Part shown: positions 43,950 to 55,700 of the stretch, piece after piece
Numbering within the stretch: the first letter of the stretch is position 1
Layout of the letters: each line of letters starts with the position of its first letter
Assembly (NCBI RefSeq): GCF_000224145.3
Contig: NW_004190451.2
Span: 1 to 64,000 of the forward strand
Length of the DNA: 64,000 nt
From: Ciona intestinalis
Taxonomy: Eukaryota > Chordata > Ascidiacea > Phlebobranchia > Cionidae
Direction of reading: 5' to 3'
Notes under the pieces: generated by a model
Told to the model about the DNA's origin: nothing
What the model saw: only the letters and a program-made list of their open reading frames with translations
The model's database searches: none
Position numbers and translations under genes: made by a program

Positions 43950-44880
43950 AAGATATTGGTTAAAAGTTGTAAGGATTGATTTGTTCTGTGTATCTCATAA
44001 ATTACGAGAACTATTGTTCGAGGAAAATGGATCCACATGACTAATACGTGCTCAATAAAAAGTATACAACTCCAACCATGTGGTAAACTTACACCTATTA
44101 CTTTTTCGTCGCCTCGTTCATATAATGATAGATGTTTGACTCCAATACAACTATAAAACGCGACCAGCAACATATCGGAACGTAACCAGCTATCGGGTGT
44201 TTATATACATTGGTCGGTTCCGCATTGCCAGAGAGGCAATGTAATGATCGATTAGCGAACCAATACTAATATAATCAAGCAGTTTTTCTTCAGTTGGGTA
44301 TTGCTATATGATCTTATCTATGTAAATAAACGAGCTACAAGAGAATTTAAGTAAAGTTTACCCCCGCATTATTGTAGTATAGTAGTATACGTTTAATTGG
44401 AAATACAGATATTGGTGTGAAAATAGTCATCTTAAAAATTATAAAATATAAGTTTACGCACGTAATTAACAGTTCCTGTAAGTATATCCAAACTGTTTAA
44501 AACAATTAGGCCTCATAAGAGAATGAGACTAAATTACATTGGAAAAATAAGATGCACAATTGTGAATTGATAATGTTAAATTAAACAAATGATAATTACC
44601 TAGAAACAGGAGAGCTAAGCTCTAATGAATAGGCACGGTTAAACGGTTCCATTTTAACCGCCTGTTTTTAAATTACTAAAATAGCACAAATAGTGTACAG
44701 ATCGCGACGCAACTCCCCGTGTGTTTTAGTATATTTATTGCAAGTGTTTAGCTGAAAAAATGTTTCAAATATGATTAATTATATTGAGCTATAACGACGA
44801 AAAGAAAAAGAACAAGAACAACAGTTTGCCGAAAAAATATATGACCACCACGTACCCAATATAGTCTGTGCACAACTTTG
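43700..44880. other. Spacer between the two glycosyltransferase genes; (TA)n tract
   Basis: A (TA)n tract lies at about 43908-43943. No exon is supported on either strand. 3' ends of both convergent transcripts should lie here. Confidence 0.45.
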
Positions 44881-44886
44881 TAACTA

Positions 44887-47043
44887 TCATTTGCAAAAGC
44901 AAGTCTCTTTCGGAAGTGAATTAAAAATCGGTGCCCATTGGCGACGAACTACTTCTAACGATCGCTCTGCATTCATTCCAGAAAACCCTCCCAAGTGCAC
45001 GGATAAACTTTGGTTAGGAGCAATTAACATCGTGTCGGGCAACCCTAGTTTTAAACGAAGTATGCCAGTTATCCACACATCGTCTAAGTGCAGAGGTCTG
45101 GTGGATTGTGCTGTTTCCAGCAGCTGCGAGACCACACTAATACTGGTAGTGTACATCCCGCCCAAGCAAAAGTTTGGGTAGGAAGGCCATTTGTACTTAT
45201 CGATCGAAATAAACCATTTGCTGTTGGGTGACCTGTGTGGCAGAAATCCTTTAATTATAGTCGTAATATTCCTGCCAAGTAAGGGTTTTAGTCGTAATAT
45301 TCCTGCCAAGTTAAACCATTGTAAAGTGTTTGTACTTTTTTAGGAAAATAGTGTGTTGACTTAGTAAAAATAACAAAATACGCGACTGTACTCGCCGCAA
45401 ACCTAAACAAACTGAAGATGCTATACAGAAGTATTCATTCACGAGTACAGTTAGGTCAACGCATAAGAAACAGAATTGCTGTGCTGATGACACACCTGTA
45501 ATCGTCAGGTCCATCATATTGCAAAATATCCGAGTGAACCAACATTTCTTGCTTTACTGCCGCCTTCGTGTCATTTAAAGGGTTGCCCATAACAAACGTA
45601 GTCATGAAAGCACAACCTTCAATGTAGCTTACAGATGCCCACGTATTTCGGATCATGTTTCTTTTGTGGACCCCCGAATAAGAAGATTTTACGAAAATGA
45701 AAACCCGACAGTGATTTTTGTCTGGTAAAAGTAAAAGTATGTTGTTATACAAAATAAAACGTATTCGTTTCGTAATCCAGTTGCTGTTTATGTTTACTTA
45801 TGACAAGGACTTCTGGCCTAGCTGAGCTCGCACACCAGCCAAATGCTTGTATGTTTATAAGGTTTAAATCAGCGCACGAGTGTACTAGTTTCGCGAATCA
45901 TTTCGGGCCCACATAACGTAACGGCTCGCTTCTTGTCTTCTGTATGGATGTTTTGTAATTATCACTCGCTACAACTACAATGCAGTGCTTATTAATCACA
46001 CTATTCTGCAATGAAAATATCATTTTTGTTTCGCAAGCTGTGAACCAAAGTTTTTTTTAAAAAAACAAGGTTTGTGACGTTTTTAAGAAGTTGGTAGGTA
46101 TAACCCCTACTCAATATGACAAGGACATAATACGTTACACTGGTTGGGTTATCTTTCCCATAAAGTGTGTTGTGTCTGCTGTGCAGTTGTGATTTTACAG
46201 AACTACCACCCCTTCTGTTTATAAATAAAAGTAACAACTATGATTTAGAGATAGTTTTCTTACTTTGATAGTCTGGACATTTCTTTTCACATTTTCTTGT
46301 TGGATTCGGCTGCACAATAAAGTTATAACCTGGTTTGTTCTGTTGCTCGTTAACTGGTGGTGTGGTAGTTTGATGAGAAACGAATGGTGTCGTTTTATTT
46401 ATCGACCTATAAGAACATTTAGCAACATATAACTTATTTCGTTATATGGTAGGATAGGGGACGATGGGACACCTTTGCATTCTAATAAACGAAGAACATT
46501 TAAAGAATTATAAAACCGTATCCCCATGACTTTCTTATAGACCGTTGTTAATTGTTTAAAACACGACCAGGATAATTTGATTTTATATACTAAAGGTGTC
46601 CCATCTTTTCCACCCTATTATATTAAATTTACACACATTGGGAATATGATACCCGTAAGACCACATAGATTCTACCGCAGATTTTAAACTTTGCTACACT
46701 GCTATAAACGTACATAGCCAGTAATTTTGAACCGGAAACTATTTAATCATTTTGAAACTAAAATAGAAATTTTAATAAAACGGTTGATATACGTGTATCT
46801 TTTATTGTTGTTGTGGAAAACCCATTCGGTTCTTCTGCTTAGTAAAACAACTTAAATATGTATAAAGCCCAACCCAATAACAACGGTTTATATTAATCAC
46901 GCGATATGTATAATTATTGATAATGTAGCACAACTATATACTCACTTATTTTTACCAATGTATTTCTGCAAGTAAATTATGTGGACCACAACTAAACAAA
47001 TAACGATGAGCAATATTGCATTGGTGTTTCTAGGCCCGACCAT
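44887..47043 (-). CDS. GT31 glycosyltransferase paralogue lacking the DxD segment
   Basis: Minus-strand exons 46946-47043, 46264-46406, 45496-45721 and 44887-45271 join in phase to 283 residues. Exons 2 and 3 have exactly the same lengths as in the neighbour (143 and 226) and near-identical products, so the two are a recent inverted duplicate. The last exon is 177 bases shorter: after RNITT it jumps straight to KGFLPHR, removing about 59 residues that include the ADDDIVID metal-binding motif and the KTLAGMHWAT helix. A short tandem copy of TTGGCAGGAATATTACGACT marks the junction and provides two possible acceptors; only the inner one (45271) keeps the frame. Reading stays open to a normal C-terminus (ETCFCK). 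A member without DxD should not bind Mn-UDP-sugar, so it is probably inactive or a newly non-catalytic protein. Intron 1 carries a MITE. Confidence 0.8.
46446..46622. mobile_element. MITE (AGTAGGGTGGGG family), intronic
   Basis: Left end ggtaggataggggacgatgg, right end ggtgtcccatcttttccacc, inverted interior. It is in intron 1 of the GT31 paralogue and absent from the matching intron of the other copy. Confidence 0.8.
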
Positions 47044-47389
47044 TGTAGCATACAAACCTAGCGTCACCTCAAACATTGGTGCTCTGCTTAATTTGTGAGG
47101 CAATTAGCAGAACTGTACTAACAATAATCGACTAAGCATGAACAATCAACGTCTATTTTGTTCGAAACGAAATAAAATCTGTAATTAACAGTTATGTGGC
47201 ATAATACCTTAGCGCACAGCGATTTCATACAGTATAAGTAACTGATACTCGCAACAATAGATGTTCTAGAACAGCAAATCCGGCGCTTATACATCACTGA
47301 CTTGTTCTACACTTTATTAGTATTCACATGATTCTAATACGAAACAGGCACCGGCATTTATATAAACGTTGAGTGCACGCGGTAAAAGA

Positions 47390-47575
47390 TATAGTAGGGT
47401 GGGAGAAGATGGGACACTTTTAGCACACAATATCCAAATATCATGATTGTGTTTTAAATTACTACCAACGGTTTATTGGAGTCGTGAAGATACGGTTTAT
47501 AATTCTCTTCATTTACTACTAAATGACACGAGAAAACGGAATGAACTGGTGTCTTACCTCTCCCCACTCTACTTT
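47390..47575. mobile_element. MITE (AGTAGGGTGGGG family)
   Basis: Left end tagtagggtgggagaagatg, right end ggtgtcttacctctccccac. It lies upstream of the GT31 paralogue. Confidence 0.8.
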
Positions 47576-47579
47576 ACAT

Positions 47580-48180
47580 TGAAATTGTAACCTTAAATAA
47601 CTTGCATAGTGTCCATTTTTACTGTTATTGGTCTATAATATAAACTAACAGTGGTTTAATTCTGTCACACAATTTCTGCTTTCCGCTACGATGATTTAAC
47701 CTATTGATGATTCTCAATCATTAAATAATATTAGTACAAATTTGACCGCACTTTGTTGTGAAATCTATTTTAACATATGCAAGCACCGTTTCCGGCCTTA
47801 AAATTAAAAAGTAAAGTACGTTGAGATAAGATTGACCATGTTTCTGTTTGGTAGTAAACAAAGAATATTTACAGAATAATATAATGGTATTAAAAGTAAG
47901 CTGGTGTGTGAAACAGAACATCCGCGGTATAACGACTGTCATTTTCCATACAAAGCAATCAAGTTACAGTCATTCATTATAAAAATATCAGTAGGAATTC
48001 GTGGCGCGCGACTTAAGGTGGCTGTACACAGTATCCGGCATGCGAACTCGCCTGCAAAGTCGTATGCAAACCCATTACCGAGTTCAGCATGCGGCAGCAA
48101 AATCCGGACAAAACGGACAAAATTCCACTTTCCGTAACTTCGGGGTGGAAAAGGGATAGGGCTGACATTTTCTGCTCATC
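47580..48180. other. Intergenic repeats: MITE scrap, SINE 3' end, foldback-element copy
   Basis: About 47820-47890 is MITE interior, about 47895-47970 is a SINE 3' end (taagctggtgtgtgaaacag...ataacgactgtcat), and 48024-48115 is the second, inverted and incomplete copy of the 40.6 kb foldback element. Confidence 0.5.
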
Positions 48181-48471
48181 ATGCATAAGCTCTTTTTACT
48201 TTGGCTTCTCTTCAGTGCATGATGGTGTTGAACAATTGGTAAAACTTCCAACCAATTTCGTGAACCGCATGACGATATCAAACTACGTTTATGACCGACC
48301 TTTTAAAACAATATGTAATGTAACATGCCAACCCATTCAAGAATATCTCTCTTGTTCAAAATATTTTCTGTAATTTAGTCTTTATCAATGCGTTAAACGA
48401 ATACGTTTTGGATTCGTTGATTGTGCGCTTGGATTGTACCATAAACTTTAGGTTTTTTTCTAAAGATACCA

Positions 48472-49190
48472 GATGCCGAAGTACGTTTGATTGTTACTCT
48501 GGCTTCTCTTCAACGCATGATTCTTTCGCCTTTTACTAAAGAACTCCGTGGAGGGGAGCATTTCAATGAGTCTTTGACTGTTTTTCCACACCTGACTTTG
48601 GTCAGGACTATTTACTGTTAACTAATTGTATACATTTGGTATCGCACAATGGGTAGAACTTACAACCAACTTTATAACCGCGTGACGGTATCATATTATC
48701 ATCGNNNNNNNNNNNNNNNNNNNNNNNNNNNNNNNNNNNNNNNNNNNNNNNNNNNNNNNNNNNNNNNNNNNNNNNNNNNNNNNNNNNNNNNNNNNNNNNN
48801 NNNNNNNNNNNNNNNNNNNNNNNNNNNNNTTTTTCGTCTTCTCTCTTTCTTCATCAAGATCGATGTCCTCACTTCCAATAATGGGTCTCAATTTAAAATA
48901 CTCAGTTTCAAAAATCTTACCCACTTGTTTTTTTTCGTCAACTTCCATAAGAACATATCTTGATGCAGTTGGATTGGCATGCCTATCTTCATAATTGTCT
49001 CCAACATATTTTAAATGTGATCCTTGCACAACGAGCACTTTGTTGTTTTTGAATTTTGGGTTCTGCAAACGTTTATCCGCATATAGAGAGCATTGAAACT
49101 CTGAATCAGGTTTGGGTGTGCCATTGCTGAACTCTACAAGAGTTTTTGTACTAGATTTATTATCATATTTCAGTATAATTTCACTCATTC
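48472..49190 (-). CDS. POLR1E: POLR1E/A49-like RNA polymerase I subunit (N-terminal part only)
   Basis: The main exon runs from the ATG at 49190 leftward into the gap at 48829. LVEFSNGTPKPDSEF, CSLYADKRLQNP, GSHLKYVGDNYED, RYVLMEVDEK and the E..Y-F-K-L-R-P-I pattern match the N-terminal dimerisation domain of PAF53/A49, which joins with CD3EAP/A34.5 on Pol I and helps initiation and elongation. A candidate following exon at about 48472-48535 reads SKRRKNHALKRSQSNN, recalling the basic K-R-A-L-x-x-R segment that follows in the family; a second, diverged copy of it lies at about 48195-48235 (only synonymous-type changes in part). The C-terminal winged-helix half (about 200 residues) is not visible before the GT31 paralogue, so it is lost in the 125 N gap or the gene is truncated. 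The start could also be spliced: a cccag acceptor lies just before the ATG. Confidence 0.7.
48705..48829. other. Assembly gap (125 N) inside the POLR1E-like gene
   Basis: The main exon runs into the gap from the right with its reading frame open. Confidence 0.9.
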
Positions 49191-49509
49191 TGTCTGGGGG
49201 AACAAACTTTATAAGTTTTTTTAAAAGAAACACATTTGTGTAGCATTTTTTTTAATATTGCATAAATATTTTATATTTTCAATTATGCATAAGTATTAAT
49301 ATAGCAAAGGCAATATGCAGCTAAGGGTTGTGTCTTGTGTGTTATAATGACTACACTGGCACTGATGCAAACTTTACAGTATAATACAATGACTGGTTTG
49401 TAATTGCTGTGTCAATATGGGTTGTAGTAAACTCAAATTAAAACAATTCGTAAACATTTTAAAACAACGCGTTCAATTTCTTCAAATGTAAGTTGAATTT
49501 TCTACCAAA

Positions 49510-49700
49510 CTCGTAGAAAACACGTGCGTCGCACTGCACTCTACTTTATGGAAAGCACCGTCATAGCTTGGTCACGTGTCTAAACGCTGACTCACGGTAG
49601 GTTACTAAGAGTCATCACTTTTCGCCAGCGATCGGCGTGAATGTTGTGCAGTACAATATTTAGGAAAATATTAAGAATAAACTGCCGTTCTTACATTGTA
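49510..49700. promoter_or_regulatory. Divergent promoter region between POLR1E-like and IDE genes
   Basis: The two ATGs lie 526 bases apart on opposite strands. The interval has two CACGTG E-boxes (49521-49526 and 49573-49578, the latter as GTCACGTG) and a TGACTCA (about 49590), with higher GC than the surroundings. There is no TATA box near either gene. Factor identity is not claimed. Confidence 0.45.
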
Positions 49701-49715
49701 ACCACAACTCACACC

Positions 49716-52700
49716 ATGGCCCCAACAAATCCAAGTAAAGGAAAGAAGCTGAAGTTGGTTTCGCGACGATTAGACGACATTCTAAGGTAAGCATAATAGC
49801 ATATTAACGCATTTAAATTCGGTTTTGAATGAAAATGCATCATGCTAACTGGAATATTTTGTAGGTTGATAATTACATAATGTATATGTACGACGTTACA
49901 GTAGTTAAAATGCTGGTGTTTAACCAAAACAAAATATATATTTTAGAGGCTGATGCTGCCATTATTTTAAGTGTGTGTTCTTCTGCAAGATGTTTGACAA
50001 AAATTGCTCCAATCTAGTGGTGACTAATAGGTTTTCCAAATTATCAACCATACAAAAATTAACATAACTTCAGAGGCTACTAAAAAATGCCCAGCGCCAT
50101 GGCAAAGGGGTTAATGTACCCGCTTCTAACCCACACATAAAAAAAATACCTAAAAAGTAATTACCCTCAAAGTAACATACTTAGTAACTCGTAAGCTGGC
50201 ACGAGTTGTATTAAACAGGACACTGTCGTTTTCCAGCCTTTCAGAATAAAGTATGTTACATTTATTCACATAATAGCACATTTATGCAGTGTCCATGATG
50301 GAATTGTGAAATCGGATTCAGATAAACGTGAATACCGTGGTCTACAATTAAACAATGGGTTAAAAATAATGCTGATTAGCGATCCAAAAACCGACAAATC
50401 TGCTGCTTCTATGGATGTTAATGTTGGTAAGTTGAATTTAAAGGTAATAAACAGCAGTCTGATGCAGTGGCACAATGGTTAGCTCACCTGCCTCTTGTGA
50501 AGAGTTTATGTGTTAAGGTTTGCCAATGCTACCATTGTGGGCGTATGTGTCCTTAGGCAAGACACCTAACAACAATTGCTCTAACCCAGTCACTAATGGG
50601 TTATCCAAATTAACAATTGAAACTAAAATCAATTGCAAAGCTAAAAACGTGATAACTCTTAAGGGAGCACGAGGTATATAAAACAGAACACCTGTGATAT
50701 AACGACTGTCATTGCCCTGTTTTGATTAAACTTCTTCACTCACAAGTTTTTTGTTTTATTTTAACATTTTCGTTAAACAACGTATTATCACAAACCCAGG
50801 TAGTTTATCCGACCCAAAAGAATTGGAAGGACTCGCTCACTTCTGTGAACACATGTTGTTTCTTGGAACCGAGAAATATCCTGATGAAGATGAATATAGC
50901 AAAGTAATTAAGATATATTTTCAAGTTTTAACCATTATAATGTTTATTAAATTTTTACTTTGTTTTTCTTCAAATTGTTAACGTTTTAATTTAGAATTTT
51001 TATACATTCGTCTAATTTTTGTTATGAGCTTTAGTTTCTGTTTTAAATTTATTTTTTCCCATCAGTTTCTGAGTCAACATGCAGGAAACTCCAATGCATA
51101 TACATCAGATGATCATACAAACTATTACTTTGATGTGGGACATAAACATCTGAAAGAAATACTGGACAGGTACCATGAGCGTAAAGTTATGGGTGTGTGG
51201 AATGACATGTTATGCCCATTTTTTTTTTATACAAGGATCACAATAAATGTTTTGCACATCAGTTTTACACATTTATAGCGGTTTTTAATCAGAGGTTTTA
51301 CTCTGCTATTAGTTGTCTACAAACAAGCAGATCCAAAGTATATTGCATTACACCAGATTAGTCAGTAAAGTTGCCATATATTGCATAATTTGCATTCACC
51401 ACATTATTTGATGAAGACATAAGTGTAACTGTATTTTAACAAAGTAACACCCTATTTTACTTAAAATTTAAAAACATGTTGCTTTAATTCTAAAAACTTT
51501 AAATATAAAAAGGAATACTATGTAATAAGTAATTCATCGTTTTTTTTTCTTTAACAGTGACTTTATTCATGTTGTTTATGATTTATAAAAGAATGAATAT
51601 TTTGTATAAATTATTAAACAGTTTGATTATTTATTCATCACTTGTTTATCAATATTTGTGTCATATTAAATCACAACACAACTTTCTACTTTGAGTAAAA
51701 TATTATTTTTTCAGATTTTCTCAATTCTTCATCTGCCCTCTCTTTGACGCGAGTTGCACGGACCGTGAAATGAACGCGGTGCACTCGGAGCATGAGAAGA
51801 ACGTGATGTCCGATGGGTGGAGACTTCAGAGACTTGATAAAGCAACAGCTAACCCTAACCATCCATATTCACAGTTTGGCACTGGTAATTAAGAATTATC
51901 TCTTGTATTGTCTTCTAAATGTATTTTATAGTGAAATAACAGTATTTCTAAAAAAGTTAACATAAAGTATTTTACATGTTACTGTAATATTATTAGACCA
52001 ATGAAAATGAGGTGGTTCAGTGTTTATAAATAGATATTTATCCATAACGTGTTTAACCACTTTCATTTTGCAGTTAATTTCCGTCTTTTTATTTTGCAAA
52101 CTATTGTTATCTCTGTTATAACATTCAAAATAAAAGTGTATTAAATTTTTGACACGCTATCATCAGTTATATACATAAGAATTAAACTCAAGTTTTATTT
52201 TCCACAGGTAACAAAGAGACCCTTGACTCTGAGCCTAAAAAAAAAGACATTTGTGTTCGCGATGAACTGCTCAAGTTTCATGACTCAATGTACTCAGCAA
52301 ATATTATGGCCCTTGCTGTGTTGGGGCGAGAGTCATTAGATGAACTGACAGATATGGTTACGCCCATGTTTTCTTCTATTAAAAACAAACAACTAACTGT
52401 GGAGACTTACACTGAATCACCATACACTGAGAAAGAACTAAAGGTATATAGTTTTCAACCACCTGTATTGTTTTGTTGGATACGTTTTGTTGAATTGAGG
52501 GCCTTCCCTGACTATTTTTGCACCACATTCATCCTTAAATTATTTGTAAACATTTGTATCATTTTTTTCAAATGTTGCATGTCCTATTATCCCTGCCTCC
52601 CCTAAAATAGTTTGGCAGCTATGTATTGGTATAAATATTCTTTTATGACCACTGAACCAGTGTAGTAAGCTCATAGTAAAGGTATTTTTTACATTTGTTT

Positions 52701-55700
52701 ATGGTTTACAAATATTTGCGTTTATAGCTGTTTAGCATTTCATAATATCGTATGTCATCTTGTGTTTGTCAGTGGTTTCTAAGTGTGTGTTACAGGATAC
52801 ACCACCCACCAGTTTAATAGCAGAAATTGGCAGGATATAGCTAAACTATTGATGCTTTAACTTAACACACTGTTTTTGGATTACGATTTAGTGTCATTTT
52901 TTAAATTGGCTATGTCTAGTACATCACAAAGCCTTTAAAATGTTGTAAAACAAAAACTGTCTATCAAATGCTTACATAAATTTGTATTTGTGTGAAATAC
53001 CGATTCTGAAATTTGGTCACTAAATTGTTTCCATTACATAATAAATACTGTAGCTTAAAAAGCATTGACTTAACACCTCTTACACAGGTCTGCATGAAAG
53101 TGGTTCCAGTTAAAGATGTTAGAAACCTTGTGCTAACCTTCCCAATTCCTGATCTCACTGAACATTACCAATCCAATGTAAGATAACTTACAAGACAACA
53201 TTTGAATGCGGTTGTGAATTACTGTTTGGCAATTTTGTTGTCCAAAAAAAAGTAAAAAATAATTTTTGACAAAAGTTAAAACTATGCATAACCTAGCTTG
53301 GCTGTTTAAATATGTGTTATATATTTAAGGATCTGGTACTGTTTTATATTTGTGTTACTGAAAGAATATTGTTGAAACATAACAGAAATACCACTGATTC
53401 AGAAAATTGTATTTGTTTAAGAGACTGATGATGCTAGATTTCTTTAAATATATAAATCTGTGTAATATTGCTAGTTGTACTTGGTTTTTATTTATTGCTG
53501 ATTTTTTTTTACATTTTACTCGGGTGACATTTTTAAAATGCAGTAACATCCAAAGTCAGACATACCAAACCTTTTTGAATTATATGGAAATTACAATACT
53601 TACGCCTTACCTGTTTGTATACATATTCAACAACATGGTGAAAGCTGTATTGTGCTTGAAAGGGGGCTAAACAATAAAAAACAATTAAAATATGTTTTTG
53701 CCAAAGTTAGGCTGAAATGTTACCCCAAGCACCCCTTTACCGATACATTTTACATACTTACCCTATTTAATTCGAAACATATTTAATTAACAGCCGGGTT
53801 CTTACCTTGGTCACCTGATCGGGCACGAGGGGCCGGGAAGTTTGTTGTCTGAGTTAAAATCAAGAGGTTGGGTGAATTCCCTGATGGCGGGTGAAAAAGG
53901 GGGAGCTCGTGGGTTTGACTTCTTCATAATTCAAGTTGATTTAACTAAAGAAGGAATGGGTGAGTTGTTTGCTTGGGTTTGGTAAAAGTAAAATAAAAGT
54001 TATGTTCAGTACATTTGTTTGTATTACAAATTTACAATACTAATATAAATATTCTTATATTGGCTAATTTGGTATAAAAACATAGTTCGTTTTCCTAATG
54101 GTGTAACGTAACATATATACAGATGAAATGTAGACACCTCATTATTTAAGTTTTCTGTCAACTTGTAAAAGCCAATTTTAACTTTGAGCCTCTGTTTTCA
54201 GCACATGTGGATGACATAGTAGTTTGTATGTACCAATATATTGATATGTTAAAAACAAGTGGAACACCCTCGTGGATATTTCAAGAAATTAAAGATCTTA
54301 ACAACATGAGCTTTAAATTTAAAGGTGAATTACTTTAATGTTAAATATTGTTAAAAATGTGATTTTTGTGTGTCGTTTTCATAATTGTCAATTAGTTATT
54401 AATATTGTTAAATATTATTGTGTCATTAGACGTTGAATTTATTATTCTATTCTATGTGGGTAAGGTCCCACAATGTGACACGCAGACACGCCATGAGTCC
54501 TAGGATTTAGGCCAGGATTGGCCCATTCCCCTATTTGATTCATTAACTAAACTAAGAGGATAAATGCTGATATATTAGAATAAATAATGAAATACAGCAC
54601 CACTATTTACTCTTAAGTGCTTTGCATATTGATACACAGTTCTTAAATCAAACAGGAAAAAGGAAATAATTCTTAGTACTTGTGTCTTGTGAGGTTATCC
54701 ACATCTCACAGCTTATGTATTTGAGAACTTTAGACCGTAGCTGCACTAAACACTGTTCAAATTAGACACATGGAAGTTTCTCTAACATTTATTTAACGTT
54801 CATCCAACAATTAAAATTTATTTGTGTGTATTTAAATTTTACAAAAAAAATGATCTAACATGAAACGTTTTTGGACTTTTTGTAAAGAGTTTTTGAATTT
54901 TTTTGGACTTTAGTTTACCGTATTGTAAAGAATACCTTGTACATTGTTTTTAGACAAAGAAAAGCCAACTTCATGTGTGCAGAACTGCAGTGAGTCGATG
55001 CATTACTTTCCAATGGAAGACGTATTATCAGCAGGTCACCTCGTGAAGGAATTCCGACCAGACCTTGTTGAAGATCTCCTTGCAAGGCTTAACCCCGATA
55101 ATATGAGGTGGGGGATTGATGTTTCAATCAGTGGTGCAGCCAGGGTGGTCACCTTTCCCTTTTAAATAAAATTATAAAAATAAAAATAAATATTTAAACT
55201 TTTTTTTTTTTTTTGTGTGGCTATGCCACTAATTGCACCCATTGTTTTTTTTTGCATAAATATTACCAAGTCTTATAAAGTTACTGATTACATGAGAAAA
55301 ACCTATTCCGTCCGTCTTTGTATCGTCATCCATCAATCCATGTTATCCTTTTTTTAATGTTCCCTTATATTCCTCTTACTTAGTTATGTTTTAACTGCAT
55401 GGATTAATTGGAACATTTAGCCTTAGCTAATACAATGAGTGCGGTTTCAAGTGCAAGGGTGCTAACTTATTAATTATGAGTTTTAAAAAGTTAAAAATGC
55501 ATACTTTTCTGGTGTTTTAACTTCCTGACTTTTACCTAAATAAACATTTTAAAATGTTTTCCAATTTTTTTTTTTAACACAGATTTTTGCTCATGTACTT
55601 TTTCCCTTGCAACCCATAACAGCTGAATCATAATACATATATATCACATAACCAACAACATAATTTTAATTTTCACCACAGAATAACCCTTGTATCGAAA

